Shown in pieces: positions 34,335 to 43,442 of a DNA stretch of 64,000 bases. The notes beneath the pieces are model-generated. The model was not told the origin of the DNA. It made no database searches and saw nothing but the letters and a program-made list of their open reading frames with translations. Origin of the DNA: Alteribacter aurantiacus DSM 18675 (GTDB lineage: Bacteria > Bacillota > Bacilli > Bacillales > Salisediminibacteriaceae). The position numbers and the translations under genes were made by a program. Within the stretch, counting starts at the first letter, position 1, and every line of letters starts with the position of its first letter. Location of the stretch: positions 262,744 to 326,743 of the forward strand of contig NZ_KE386943.1 in NCBI RefSeq assembly GCF_000429705.1, given 5' to 3'.

Positions 34335-36416
34335 ATGGAAATTAGAACTCGGTCAGAGCAACGAAAAAAGAACAAAAGTATTCGACAACTGATTCGCCTT
34401 GGCCTTTTTTCCATGGTCAGCAAGATGGTTGTGACAGCGATTCTCCTTGGCTATGTGTATCAATTAGGTGCTCCGTCCCTTTCTGTACCGGAAACGACCG
34501 TCATTTATTCCGCAGACGGGGAAGTGATCGGTGAGCAACACGAAGGACAAAACCGCCATTGGATCTCTCTTGATGAGATGGGGGATCACATCAAGAGGGC
34601 TACAGTTGCCATTGAGGACCGCAAGTTTTACGATCACCACGGATTCGATATGCTTCGAATTGGACGGGCGGCTCTTACGAACGTGACAGCAGGTTCAAAA
34701 CTTCAAGGGGCAAGTACGATTACGCAGCAGTATGCTAGAAACTTGTACCTGACACACGACAAGACGTGGGTACGTAAACTCAACGAAGCTATGTACGCCC
34801 TTCGTCTAGAAATGCACTACACAAAAGAAGAAATACTCGAAGGCTATTTAAATACGATTTACTACGGTCACGGCGCTTACGGAATTGAAGCGGCGGCAAA
34901 CTTTTACTTTGGTAAACCGGCATCTAGCCTGTCCGTGAGTGAAGCGGCCCTTTTAGCAGGTATTCCAAAAGGGCCAGGGCTGTACTCACCACATAACAAC
35001 CCGACTCAATCTTACGCCAGGCAAAAACTCGTTCTTCAAGCCATGCTTGATACGGAAAGCATTACGAATAAGGAGTATGAGCAAGCGTTAAATGAAACGG
35101 TTGAGCCTGATGCGTTCAGGGATTTTCAAGGTAAGCGAACAGCTCCGTATTTTCAAGATGCTGTTCAATCCTTCCTTGAAAACGAGTTAGGGATGGACGC
35201 AGCCACCATTCATTCTTCAGGACTGGCGATTCACACCACCTTGGACCGTCAACAGCAGCAGATCGCGGAAGAGTGGATTGAAAAGGAGATGGCCGGCCCC
35301 TATGATTTACAAGTGGCTTTTGTAGCCATGAACCCAGCCAACGGTCACGTGCAAGCGATGGTCGGAGGCAGAGATTATCAGGAAAGCTCGTTTAACAGGG
35401 CTACTCAAGCCAAAAGACAAGCGGGATCGACAATGAAGCCCCTTCTCTACTACGCGGCCCTTGAAGAAGGGTTTAGGCCAAACACGCAGTTTAAAGTAGA
35501 AGCAACAGATTTTGTATATGATGATGGGCGCAAAACATACTCACCGAAAAACTTTAACGACCGGTACGCAGATGACAATGTAACGATGATGCAAGCGCTC
35601 GCTGTTTCCGATAACATTTACGCCATGAAAACGCATTTCCTTTTGGGCTTTGATACGCTCGTAAATACGGTGAAGCGATTTGGAATTGATAGTCCAGTGA
35701 GCGCTAACCCATCCTTGGCGTTAGGTGCAGCCGACGTGAGCGTGATTGAAATGACGAATGCCTACAGCCCTTTTGCTAATGGCGGTTACGGTGTTGACCC
35801 TACTTTGGTCACCCGCGTCGTTGATCGAAACGGTAATGATTTGTATGTGGCAGACTCTCATTCAGAACGCATCATTGATCCTGCCTATGCTTTTATCATG
35901 ACAGACATGATGCACGGCATGTTCGAGATGGGATTGAACGACCCCCGATCCGGAACCGCGGTTACGGGGCGAAGCTTGATTCATTTACTTGACCGACCGA
36001 TTGCCGGGAAAAGTGGTTCAACCTCTCATGACAGTTGGATGATTGGGTATACCCCTCAACTGCTTACTGGGGTGTGGGTAGGAAACGACCAGCAGTTAAG
36101 TAACCTGCCATCTTCGAATGAATGGGGATTGTACTCAAAGAGGATTTGGGCTCAGTTTATGCGGGAAGCATTGGCCGATGACCTGATTTTACCTTTTGAA
36201 CAGCCGCCGAATGTAACAAGTGTGGTCATTAATCCGATCAACGGGAAGCTCGCTACAGATGCTTGTCCGGTTCAGCGGACGTCTTATTTTCTCCAAGGTA
36301 CAGAGCCAACAGAGTATTGCACCGACCACTTGGACGGGCAGTCGGGTAAAAAAAGCGAGCCAATCGAACAAGAACCAACTCGATTTATCGATCGCTTCTT
36401 TAAATGGTTTGATTAA
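34335..36416 (+). CDS. pbpG: Class A penicillin-binding protein (PbpG-like, sporulation PBP)
   Basis: Bifunctional peptidoglycan glycosyltransferase/transpeptidase, about 693 aa. One membrane anchor (residues ~25-50), GT51 domain with the catalytic Glu in ATVAIEDRKFYDHHG and GASTITQQ, then the transpeptidase domain with SxxK in AGSTMKPLL, SDN, and KSG in AGKSGSTSHD. ATG at 34335 after AGGTGAAAGGG. Next to ywhD as B. subtilis ywhE/pbpG, a forespore gene; the name rests on synteny. The 375-base divergent gap before it shows no other feature I can name. Confidence 0.88.
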   Translation: MEIRTRSEQRKKNKSIRQLIRLGLFSMVSKMVVTAILLGYVYQLGAPSLSVPETTVIYSADGEVIGEQHEGQNRHWISLDEMGDHIKRATVAIEDRKFYDHHGFDMLRIGRAALTNVTAGSKLQGASTITQQYARNLYLTHDKTWVRKLNEAMYALRLEMHYTKEEILEGYLNTIYYGHGAYGIEAAANFYFGKPASSLSVSEAALLAGIPKGPGLYSPHNNPTQSYARQKLVLQAMLDTESITNKEYEQALNETVEPDAFRDFQGKRTAPYFQDAVQSFLENELGMDAATIHSSGLAIHTTLDRQQQQIAEEWIEKEMAGPYDLQVAFVAMNPANGHVQAMVGGRDYQESSFNRATQAKRQAGSTMKPLLYYAALEEGFRPNTQFKVEATDFVYDDGRKTYSPKNFNDRYADDNVTMMQALAVSDNIYAMKTHFLLGFDTLVNTVKRFGIDSPVSANPSLALGAADVSVIEMTNAYSPFANGGYGVDPTLVTRVVDRNGNDLYVADSHSERIIDPAYAFIMTDMMHGMFEMGLNDPRSGTAVTGRSLIHLLDRPIAGKSGSTSHDSWMIGYTPQLLTGVWVGNDQQLSNLPSSNEWGLYSKRIWAQFMREALADDLILPFEQPPNVTSVVINPINGKLATDACPVQRTSYFLQGTEPTEYCTDHLDGQSGKKSEPIEQEPTRFIDRFFKWFD

Positions 36417-36425
36417 ACGTTCTAT

Positions 36426-36470
36426 AAAAAAGACAAGCGAAGGGTTGGCATTCCCTTCGCTTGTCTTTTT
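36426..36470 (+). terminator. Intrinsic terminator of pbpG
   Basis: AAAAAGACAAGCGAAGGG/CCCTTCGCTTGTCTTTTT stem; could also serve ywhD from the other side. Confidence 0.88.
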
Positions 36471-36582
36471 GTCTTAGTATTGTGTGTGTTAGACACGTAG
36501 TTCTAAGTTTACAAACTTCATGTCGAATTCGCAAGTGACATTGTTGAGGTTTTTTCATTTGTTCACAAGACGTTCACAATTG

Positions 36583-37110
36583 TTATGCGTTTAAGCCTTC
36601 TTTTAATGTATCGGTTGAACGCTCCCAAACGTCTTTGTTGTGGCTTTCAAGAAACGTTGCTAGTACTCCTTTTGACTTGTCGTCCATCTGATCAACAATG
36701 ATCCGCCCTTTAAGTGAACGGTCCATATTATTTACGTGCTCTGGAAGACTCTTGTATCCTCGGCGGATCTCACGGTCTACCGTTAGTTCACAAGCGGTTA
36801 CGCCATAGTAGAACGGTCCTTCGCCCTTATCTTCAACCGTCACCCACACAAGCCAATAGGGCTTTCCATTAGGTACTTTGTCTTTTTCATGAAGGAACTT
36901 AATCCCTTTTTCTACGGAGCTTCTTGCATGAAGAGCCCCCATATCCACGAAGGCTTCCCCTTCATTGACATCGATGAACACTGGGGACATGTTGTTCAAG
37001 TTAAGAACACCAGATCCATACCCACCGTGTCCATCTGTAGAATCCGAACTCAATATATTAAAGCCTTGTCCACGCTTTTTTCCTTTATTATCGTCAAACA
37101 AATTTTTCAT
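36583..37110 (-). CDS. ywhD: YwhD family protein
   Basis: 175 aa, conserved in Bacillaceae next to the class A PBP gene. Visible: FNILSSDSTDGHGGYG, VFIDVNEGEAFVDMGALHA and YWLVWVTVE. Soluble, function unknown. AGGATGGG precedes the ATG. Confidence 0.87.
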   Translation of the reverse strand: MKNLFDDNKGKKRGQGFNILSSDSTDGHGGYGSGVLNLNNMSPVFIDVNEGEAFVDMGALHARSSVEKGIKFLHEKDKVPNGKPYWLVWVTVEDKGEGPFYYGVTACELTVDREIRRGYKSLPEHVNNMDRSLKGRIIVDQMDDKSKGVLATFLESHNKDVWERSTDTLKEGLNA

Positions 37111-37210
37111 AACCCATCCTCCATTCGAACGTCATTTCGTTTAGTTTATCATATTCATTTTCAAACTTGCATGTCATGGCTGTTTCTGTGGGGAAATGGT
37201 GGGGCTAGTG

Positions 37211-37325
37211 GTCGATCGACTTTGGGATTTGTTCATCGACTTTCTCCCGTTCTTCATCGACTTGCTCCCGTTCTTCATCGACTTTCGGATTTATCAATCA
37301 CTTTTCCCTCGTTATCCATCACTTC
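37211..37325 (+). repeat. 21-bp phased word array, TTCATCGACTTT type
   Basis: Words TCGATCGACTTT, TTCATCGACTTT, TTCATCGACTTG, TTCATCGACTTT, then ATCAATCACTTTT and ATCCATCACTT. The T of TCGAC/TCACT falls at 37216, 37236, 37257, 37278, 37298 and 37319 (steps 20, 21, 21, 20, 21). This array lies between divergent genes (ywhD and ywhB), unlike the others. Confidence 0.85.
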
Positions 37326-37424
37326 CACCAGACAAAAAACGTGACGAATGTCACGAACCCGTTTAAAGTAGGGAAAGAACGTCTATTAGATAACTAACCT
37401 TATAACAAGAAAGGACCGATGACT

Positions 37425-37616
37425 TTGCCATACGTAACAGTTAAAATGCTCGAAGGCCGTACAGACGACCAAAAACGTGAGCTGGTTCAAAAAGTAACGG
37501 ATGCCGTTTCCGAGTCCACGGGAGCCCCGAGAGAAAAAGTAGCCGTGATCATTGAAGAAATGTCACCAGCCCATTATGGTGTAAACGGTGAGCGCATTAG
37601 CGACATTATGCCGTAA
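37425..37616 (+). CDS. ywhB: 4-oxalocrotonate tautomerase family protein
   Basis: Small tautomerase, about 63 aa. The TTG at 37425 is chosen because it makes Met-Pro-Tyr-Val the N-terminus: the catalytic base of the family is the amino group of Pro after Met removal. AAAGGA lies nine bases upstream. The ATG six bases earlier would bury the proline. GRTDDQKRELVQKVTDAV and the conserved Arg near residue 10 follow. Physiological substrate unknown. Confidence 0.88.
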   Translation: MPYVTVKMLEGRTDDQKRELVQKVTDAVSESTGAPREKVAVIIEEMSPAHYGVNGERISDIMP

Positions 37617-37621
37617 ATCGT

Positions 37622-37652
37622 AAAAAGACGACCTTCGATGGTCGTCTTTTTT
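37622..37652. terminator. Bidirectional terminator after ywhB
   Basis: AAAAAGACGACC/GGTCGTCTTTTTT stem, two bases from the stop of the next (converging) gene. Confidence 0.88.
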
Positions 37653-37653
37653 G

Positions 37654-38007
37654 TTACTCTTGTTCGTGCAATTCTTTTATAGCAAGGTGAAGGGTTTCGA
37701 TATAAAAAACAGGTGGATCATCATGATTCTCGAGCTCTTCTACGATCCATTCGAAATTTTTCATTAGCAGTTCAGTTGGCACATCCCTGCTCGTCAAAAC
37801 CGTATTCAACCATGTAGCGTAGTCGATAAACACAGTCTTATTGTTAAGCTTTTCCGATGTTTTCAAGTAATCAAAATGATGGTGGATATCATTTCTTGTG
37901 TGCTTTTTGCCACGATCACCGAACTTTTCAAGCATATCACCGTACTCTTCGTAAAAACGATCCGTCAGCTTAATGGCAATGCGATCTTCCTCTTCCTGTG
38001 AGACCAT
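37654..38007 (-). CDS. Conserved helical protein of unknown function
   Basis: 117 aa, mostly charged helices: RNDIHHHFDYLKTSEKL and VFIDYATWLNTVLTSRDVP stand out. That His-rich helix plus Y-x-x-W-L pattern reminds me of helical N-terminal domains of cobalamin-dependent sensor proteins, but I cannot confirm it. Its ATG overlaps the stop of the upstream gene by one base (TAATG), with AAGGTGGTG as ribosome site, so it belongs to the ywfO operon. Confidence 0.75.
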   Translation of the reverse strand: MVSQEEEDRIAIKLTDRFYEEYGDMLEKFGDRGKKHTRNDIHHHFDYLKTSEKLNNKTVFIDYATWLNTVLTSRDVPTELLMKNFEWIVEELENHDDPPVFYIETLHLAIKELHEQE

Positions 38008-38312
38008 TATGTTGCCACCACCTTGTATTGGTGTACACGTGCTTTTATGTTGGCAAGCTCTTTGTCAGGATACTTCTTTTCCAGTTCGTGTATGCGTTTA
38101 AAGTCATCGCTGCGAATCCAGTCCAAATAATCCTTCTCTGTTTCCCATTCCATCTGTACAGTAAGTTCACCGGCTTTGTGGCGGTTTTGAAGCAATTTAA
38201 AAGAAATGAACCCTTCCGCTTCGTCCACAAGCTTTGAACGGTTTTTATAGAGTCCGATGACTTCGTCAGACTTTTCTTCCGGGATCGTTACTACCGAGTG
38301 TACGATATACAA
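38007..38312 (-). CDS. Antibiotic biosynthesis monooxygenase (ABM) domain protein, HmoA-like
   Basis: About 101 aa dimeric alpha/beta barrel fold. EGFISFKLLQNRH, TVQMEWETEKDYLDWIRSDDF match ABM/heme-degrading monooxygenases such as HmoA. Whether it degrades haem is unknown. I choose the TTG at 38312 (AAGGAG nine bases upstream; product starts xYIVHSVV); the longer frame overlaps the ywgA stop. Confidence 0.8.
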   Translation of the reverse strand: MYIVHSVVTIPEEKSDEVIGLYKNRSKLVDEAEGFISFKLLQNRHKAGELTVQMEWETEKDYLDWIRSDDFKRIHELEKKYPDKELANIKARVHQYKVVAT

Positions 38313-38325
38313 GCTAACACTCTCC

Positions 38326-38847
38326 TTATTTGGCAAACGACTCGCTCACCTTAGATTGGCGTAAAGCATCAATGTAGCGAAATGCCTCTTCCACCTCTTC
38401 TTCAGTGTAGTTTTGTTTCGCCTTGATTGTAAACACCTTTTCTTTAATCTCTTCGTTGGTAAGTTCTTCGAAATAGAACATGGTGGATACAAGTTCAAGG
38501 AAACGTGAGCTTTTACTGTTCAGGTCATCGAGTATCGCTTTAGGGTTAGGAAAGTCGAAGTCAGAAATGGTCAGAAACTCTTCTCCCTTTTCTGTAAGAG
38601 AGTAGCGAAACTGGTGATAGCTGCTTTTATCCTCTTTCACTTCCGAAATAAAGCCTAAGTCTCTCATCTCTTCCATACGTACGGATAGCTCTTCGGAGTA
38701 TGGGCCATACATTCTGAACTGATATTTTTCGTAAAAAGGAAGGTCGAGCTTCTTAGCGATATATACGATTTTCTGTAATTTCTTTCGCCCGACGATTTCT
38801 CCTGCCTGCTGAATAAGTGTCAGCAATTTCGCATGCTCGTTAAGCAT
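38326..38847 (-). CDS. ywgA: YwgA family protein
   Basis: 173 aa. N-terminal winged-helix-like region (LQKIVYIAKKLDLPFYEKYQFRMYGPYSEEL) typical of the YwgA family that accompanies the HD-domain gene ywfO. Starts two bases after the ywfO stop. No known biochemical function; a DNA-binding role is conceivable from the fold only. Confidence 0.82.
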   Translation of the reverse strand: MLNEHAKLLTLIQQAGEIVGRKKLQKIVYIAKKLDLPFYEKYQFRMYGPYSEELSVRMEEMRDLGFISEVKEDKSSYHQFRYSLTEKGEEFLTISDFDFPNPKAILDDLNSKSSRFLELVSTMFYFEELTNEEIKEKVFTIKAKQNYTEEEVEEAFRYIDALRQSKVSESFAK

Positions 38848-38849
38848 AC

Positions 38850-40154
38850 TTATCCCCCCTGAGTCATAAGTAAAGTCTTGATTCGTTGTTTAATCTCTTT
38901 GTGTGTACTTTCGTCCTCCAAAAAGTCCTTTGGAAAGTACAATTTATGGTCTGTTCTTTTTTTACCCGAAATGGCTTCAACAACGTCCGATTTACGAGAA
39001 AGCTCTCGAAGCTCTCCCCCTGGCATGAGTAAGTGAATCGGTAGACGCTCTTCATCCTCTCCTCCGCGGTAAAAGTCATAAGGAAGGTCCGATGACGAGT
39101 CAATGACAAGGTAATACGACGGGTCAATATCAGCCTCTTTAAAGAGTTGAAGAAGCTCCGGCCATATTTTCATTTGCGTACTCGGATCACACTCTACATA
39201 TTTAAACAAACGTCGGTCCATAAACCTGTCGCACAAGTCCTTCAAGATCGGATCGTCTTCTTCCTGCCACATCTGGAAATAATACATAATAACTGCTTCG
39301 TCGAGCTTTAAGTAGTCTTCCAACGTAATGCTTCCTGAGAAAAGAGACTTAAAGTGACGAGGCTCGTCCTTAAATTCATATCCCGCTTCATAAAGGTGTT
39401 TCGCTCTATGTAGGATTTTGCTTAAAATCACTTCCGCACTTCTCGTAACTGGGTGGAAGTATACCTGCCAATACATTTGATAGCGGCTCATAATATAATC
39501 TTCGACAGCGTGCATGCCACTGTATTTAAACACGGCTTGATCTTCCGTCGGCCTCATCACACGGAGAATACGCTCCATATCAAAGTGTCCGTAGCTTACG
39601 CCGGTGTAAAAAGCGTCGCGCTGCAAGTAATCCATGCGGTCAGCGTCAATTTGGCTCGAAATCAAGCTGATCACAAGCTTGTTATCGTACGTCTTCCCAA
39701 TTACATCTGCTACCTTTTGAGGAAAAGCGTCGCTGATTTCTTTTAAAACACGGTTCACTTCCGTATTGCCAAGAATGATTTCTCTCGTCCAATGTTCGTG
39801 GTCTGTATGAAATACTTTCTCGAAGGAGTGTGAAAAAGGGCCATGGCCTACATCGTGCAGAAGGGCTGCGCTTAAACAAACGAGTCGCTCTTCAGGATCC
39901 CAGTTTTCTTTTTCTTCAATCGTTTCTACCATTCGGCGCATAATTTCATATACCCCAAGTGAATGATTAAAACGCGTATGTTCTGCTCCGTGAAACGTGA
40001 CATACGTTGTACCTAACTGTCTGACACGGCGTAAACGCTGGAATTCCCGCGTGCCGACCAGTTTCCAAATAAGTTCATCACGGACATGGATGTAACGATG
40101 GACCGGATCTTTGAACACTTTTTCTTCGCTTAGTTTTTTAAATGGGCCGTTCAT
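38850..40154 (-). CDS. ywfO: HD-domain phosphohydrolase (YwfO)
   Basis: 434 aa dGTPase-like HD hydrolase. Metal site GAEHTRFNHSLGVYE (His), ALLHDVGHGPFSHSFE (HD) and DADRMDYLQRDAFYTG (late Asp). B. subtilis YwfO hydrolyses dNTPs/NTPs; the same is likely here. Heads the operon ywfO-ywgA-ABM-38007 gene. Confidence 0.9.
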   Translation of the reverse strand: MNGPFKKLSEEKVFKDPVHRYIHVRDELIWKLVGTREFQRLRRVRQLGTTYVTFHGAEHTRFNHSLGVYEIMRRMVETIEEKENWDPEERLVCLSAALLHDVGHGPFSHSFEKVFHTDHEHWTREIILGNTEVNRVLKEISDAFPQKVADVIGKTYDNKLVISLISSQIDADRMDYLQRDAFYTGVSYGHFDMERILRVMRPTEDQAVFKYSGMHAVEDYIMSRYQMYWQVYFHPVTRSAEVILSKILHRAKHLYEAGYEFKDEPRHFKSLFSGSITLEDYLKLDEAVIMYYFQMWQEEDDPILKDLCDRFMDRRLFKYVECDPSTQMKIWPELLQLFKEADIDPSYYLVIDSSSDLPYDFYRGGEDEERLPIHLLMPGGELRELSRKSDVVEAISGKKRTDHKLYFPKDFLEDESTHKEIKQRIKTLLMTQGG

Positions 40155-40324
40155 GTAAGATAAGGCTCCTTTCCTGCACTCCTTTGGCAGCTGACAATCT
40201 TGATGTTTAATTCTGTACCGTTCAATACCCTGATCTTATTATACTAAAGTACGGGGTAAAAAAAAGGAACTTCTTGTCGATTTGCGCACGTTTTTTGGCA
40301 GTTTTTGTATGAAAGACAATACAA

Positions 40325-40366
40325 AGGAGGGCGACTGCCGAGACATTTGGTCTCGATCCCCCTCCT
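40325..40366 (-). terminator. Intrinsic terminator of the DUF1450 gene
   Basis: GGAGGG ... GAGAC/GTCTC ... CCCTCC interrupted stem, followed by TTTGT on the minus strand. Confidence 0.65.
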
Positions 40367-40373
40367 TCGTTGG

Positions 40374-40625
40374 TTAAGATCGTTTCATGCGCTTTTTCAC
40401 TTTTTCAATCAACTGTTCTTCGCTTAAGCCAGTCACTGCTCTGTCGTTCACAAAAGTAAATGCCTTTTTTCGACCAGGTCCGCAGTACGCTTGGCATCCG
40501 ACCTTTACTTCGGCACATGGATCCAGCTCTTTTAACTTTGGAACGAGTGTCTGGATGTTTGTGGCCTGACAATCGTCACAGATGCGAAATTCATTTGCCA
40601 CGGGATTCACCACTTTATTTTTCAA
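40374..40625 (-). CDS. DUF1450 family protein
   Basis: 83 aa with four cysteines (ICDDC, CQAYCGPG) in the DUF1450/YuzB arrangement, which recalls a thioredoxin-like ferredoxin fold. Function unknown. Own terminator. Not adjacent to ywfO operon transcriptionally (220-base gap). Confidence 0.8.
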   Translation of the reverse strand: MKNKVVNPVANEFRICDDCQATNIQTLVPKLKELDPCAEVKVGCQAYCGPGRKKAFTFVNDRAVTGLSEEQLIEKVKKRMKRS

Positions 40626-40911
40626 TTAATGAGTAGCCTCTTGCGTCAGTGTACAAGGCTGTGCTTCACATAATACGTTTTCTGACTAAGAGGCATCCTC
40701 ATTTTGCTAATCTATTTAAAGCTTTGCAAACGTAGTTTTCATGCGTTTCTATTACAAAAATCCGCTACACACGACGGATAAAAAACAGCATTCTTTCCGT
40801 TTCCACTAACGTGTATTTTACTATGTGAGAGTTAGGGAATGCAACGGTAACCTTGTCCAATTTGTGATATACTTTAAGGGTTTGAATAAGGCGTTTAAGG
40901 AGAAAGAAACG

Positions 40912-41730
40912 ATGAGTATTTTACATAGAAATCGCTGGTATGTGATGGATGAGTCCGTGACCGGTCTTACAGAAAACCCAATGCATTCTTTTGCCATGGA
41001 TGACACGCTCTGTCGCCTGGTGTCTGATCATGAGGATTGGGGAATTGCCAGGACGTGGGTGCATGATCGTACGGTGGTGTTAGGCATTCAAGACAGCCGG
41101 TTACCTCATATTGAAAAAGGGATTGACCTTTTGAAATCGGAAGGGTACAACGTGATCGTCCGGAACTCCGGAGGACTGGCAGTTGTTCTTGATGAAGGTG
41201 TTTTGAACCTGAGTTTGATTTTTAAAGATGAAAAGCGTCTCTCTATTGATAGCGGATATGAAGCAATGGTCTCTTTTGTGAAAGAGTGGTTTAAAGGATT
41301 CGACCTTGATATTGAAGATGGAGAGATTGTAGAAAGCTACTGTCCCGGTCGATACGACTTGAGTGTTGGGGGCCGGAAGTTTGCAGGAATCTCCCAACGT
41401 CGCCTTCGGGGCGGCGTTGCAGTACAAATTTACCTTGCTGTTACCGGTAGCGGAAGTGAACGGGCCGATCTTGTTCGCCGCTTTTATGATGCAGCTATTG
41501 GTAGAGAAGAAACAAAATTCACCTACCCGAATATTGTTCCACTGAAGATGGTGTCTTTAGAAGAACTCACAGGAGAAACGCTTCCTATAACCGAGATGCT
41601 TCATTCCATGCTACTCACGTTGAAGGAGTATGGGGAAAAGCTTGGGAATGTGGAACTGAGTGAGGAACAATGGAGCGTTTATGAAGAGAACTTGAAGCGT
41701 ATGGTAAAGCGGAACGAGAAAATTGTTTAA
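40912..41730 (+). CDS. lipL: Octanoyl-[GcvH]:protein N-octanoyltransferase
   Basis: Moves octanoyl from the glycine cleavage H protein to E2 subunits in lipoate assembly. About 272 aa. Lipoate-ligase fold: RNSGGLAVVLDEGVLNLSLIF, the catalytic Cys in VESYCPGRYDLSVGGRKFAG. Homologue of B. subtilis YwfL, in the same place next to pta. ATG at 40912 follows AAGGAG; the open frame upstream is not coding. Confidence 0.9.
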   Translation: MSILHRNRWYVMDESVTGLTENPMHSFAMDDTLCRLVSDHEDWGIARTWVHDRTVVLGIQDSRLPHIEKGIDLLKSEGYNVIVRNSGGLAVVLDEGVLNLSLIFKDEKRLSIDSGYEAMVSFVKEWFKGFDLDIEDGEIVESYCPGRYDLSVGGRKFAGISQRRLRGGVAVQIYLAVTGSGSERADLVRRFYDAAIGREETKFTYPNIVPLKMVSLEELTGETLPITEMLHSMLLTLKEYGEKLGNVELSEEQWSVYEENLKRMVKRNEKIV

Positions 41731-41738
41731 TTGAGTAG

Positions 41739-41774
41739 AGTCGTCCTTCTTTTCAGGAGAAGGCGACTTTTTTT
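41739..41774 (+). terminator. Intrinsic terminator of lipL
   Basis: AGTCG[T]CCTTCT/AGAAGG[C]GACT stem with TTTTTTT. The array that follows is therefore outside the lipL transcript. Confidence 0.8.
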
Positions 41775-41787
41775 GTGTAGGGGGTGG

Positions 41788-42195
41788 GGCGTTTAAACAG
41801 GTTAGCTTCTCATTTAAACAGGTTGGACTGCCACTTAAACAGGTTAGCCCGCCGCACACCGTCCACCACTTCCCCCTTCACTTACTACTAACCCCCTAAT
41901 AAGGGGTTTTTAACGGGTTGAAATCCACTTTTCTACGGCATAGAATTCTTTTTCCCCGCTTTATCTTTCTCATTAACGGCTACTCTTCCTCTTATCACGG
42001 CTTCGCTCCCCCTCTTACCGGGTTAGACTCCCCCACACTCTCACTTACTACCAACCTCATATTTAGGGGTTATTAACGGGTTCTGCCTCTCTTTTCTACG
42101 GAATAGCCTCCCCTTTCACGGCTTCACCACTCTTATTACCGGCCACTCCTCCTCTTTTCGCGGCTTCGCTCTCTTTATTCACCGGTTAGTCCAAA
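41788..42195 (+). repeat. Compound 21-bp phased arrays: TTTAAACAGGTT block then two ATTAACGG blocks
   Basis: Block one: TTTAAACAGGTT with C at 41798, 41819 and 41840. Block two: words TTTAACGGGTT, TTCTACGGCAT, CATTAACGGC, TATCACGGCTT, TTACCGGGTT at 41914, 41936, 41957, 41977, 41998, 42019. Block three: 42077, 42099, 42119, 42140, 42161, 42182. Blocks two and three each begin after a similar leader (CACTTACTAC[T/C]AACC ... AGGGGTT), so the unit has been duplicated. Two terminators isolate the whole region. Confidence 0.88.
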
Positions 42196-42235
42196 ATGAT
42201 GACCTCCCCCACACCACATCCCCTTCCCAACAAAA

Positions 42236-42261
42236 ACCTCACCCGCATACACGAGTGAGGT
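42236..42261 (-). terminator. Intrinsic terminator of pta
   Basis: ACCTCAC[T]CG/CG[G]GTGAGGT stem followed by TTTTGTTGGG on the minus strand. Confidence 0.8.
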
Positions 42262-42276
42262 CAAACGATTGATCTA

Positions 42277-43254
42277 TTATTCAGCTAGTCCTTGCATGGC
42301 TGTAATCAATGCAAGCTTGTACACGTCTTCCACGTTACAACCACGAGACAAGTCGTTTACCGGCTTGTTAAGACCTTGTAAGATCGGTCCGATGGCTTCG
42401 TAGTTACCGAGACGTTGTGCGATTTTGTAGCCGATGTTACCCGCTTCCAGGCTAGGGAATACGAACACGTTTGCTTCTCCGTTTAAAGGAGAGTCTGGTG
42501 CTTTTTTAGCTGCTACAGATGGAACGAATGCAGCGTCGAATTGGAATTCTCCGTCCAATGTGAGGCCTGGTTCACGCTCGATTGCGATTTGAGTCGCATC
42601 CACAACGCGCTCTGTTTCAGGGCTTTTTGCAGAGCCTTTTGTAGAGAAGCTCAGCATCGCTACTTTAGGGTCGATGTCGAATACACGAGCCGTTTTCGCG
42701 GCTTCAATAGCGATTTCCGCAAGATCGTTGCTATCTGGTGAGATGTTGATTGCACAATCACCGAAGATATATTTCTCTTCGTTTTTCACCATGACGAATA
42801 CGCCAGATGTCTTTTTCACGCCTTCTTTTGTTTTAATGATTTGAAGGGCAGGACGAACCGTATCTCCTGTAGAGTGTGCCGCACCACTTACGAGGCCGTG
42901 GGCTTTGTCTACGTAAACAAGCATTGTACCAAAGTAGTTTGGTTGCTTTAAGATTTGACGTGCATCGTCATGAGTCGCTTTTCCTTTGCGGCGCTCAACG
43001 AAAGCTTCCACTAGCTCTTCAAAGTGCTCGTACGTTTCCGGGTCGAAAATGTCGATTCCGTCTACAGATACACCGATCTCACTAGCCTTTGCTTCTACTT
43101 CACCTTTGTTTCCTACAAGTACGGGCTTGAGTACTCCGTCTTTTTTCAAGCGGGAAGTTGCTTCAATAATACGCTCGTCTGTTCCTTCTGGGAAAACGAT
43201 CGTCGGGTTTTGGGCTCTTACTTTTTCCGAAATGCCTTTAAATAAGTCGCTCAC
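42277..43254 (-). CDS. pta: Phosphate acetyltransferase
   Basis: Acetyl-CoA plus phosphate to acetyl phosphate, overflow metabolism. 325 aa, short Gram-positive form. PTIVFPEGTDERI, GLVSGAAHSTGDTVRPALQ, FGDCAINISP and MLSFSTKGSA are signatures. Strong AAGGAGGAA site. Located after lipL as in B. subtilis. Confidence 0.96.
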   Translation of the reverse strand: MSDLFKGISEKVRAQNPTIVFPEGTDERIIEATSRLKKDGVLKPVLVGNKGEVEAKASEIGVSVDGIDIFDPETYEHFEELVEAFVERRKGKATHDDARQILKQPNYFGTMLVYVDKAHGLVSGAAHSTGDTVRPALQIIKTKEGVKKTSGVFVMVKNEEKYIFGDCAINISPDSNDLAEIAIEAAKTARVFDIDPKVAMLSFSTKGSAKSPETERVVDATQIAIEREPGLTLDGEFQFDAAFVPSVAAKKAPDSPLNGEANVFVFPSLEAGNIGYKIAQRLGNYEAIGPILQGLNKPVNDLSRGCNVEDVYKLALITAMQGLAE

Positions 43255-43442
43255 AATGATTCCTCCTTGTTTTCATACCTATTCTGACCTTTATCCTTAA
43301 GGATACTCCTTTCGTTTTGAAAAATAAATTGTTGTGATCAATTCTTCACAAAGTTCTAATTTTCAGACATTCCACCTATTGTTTACCCTGCTTCCCTTCC
43401 TGCTATCCATCTGAAACAAAGTTCCTAAATTCGCCCAATTCG

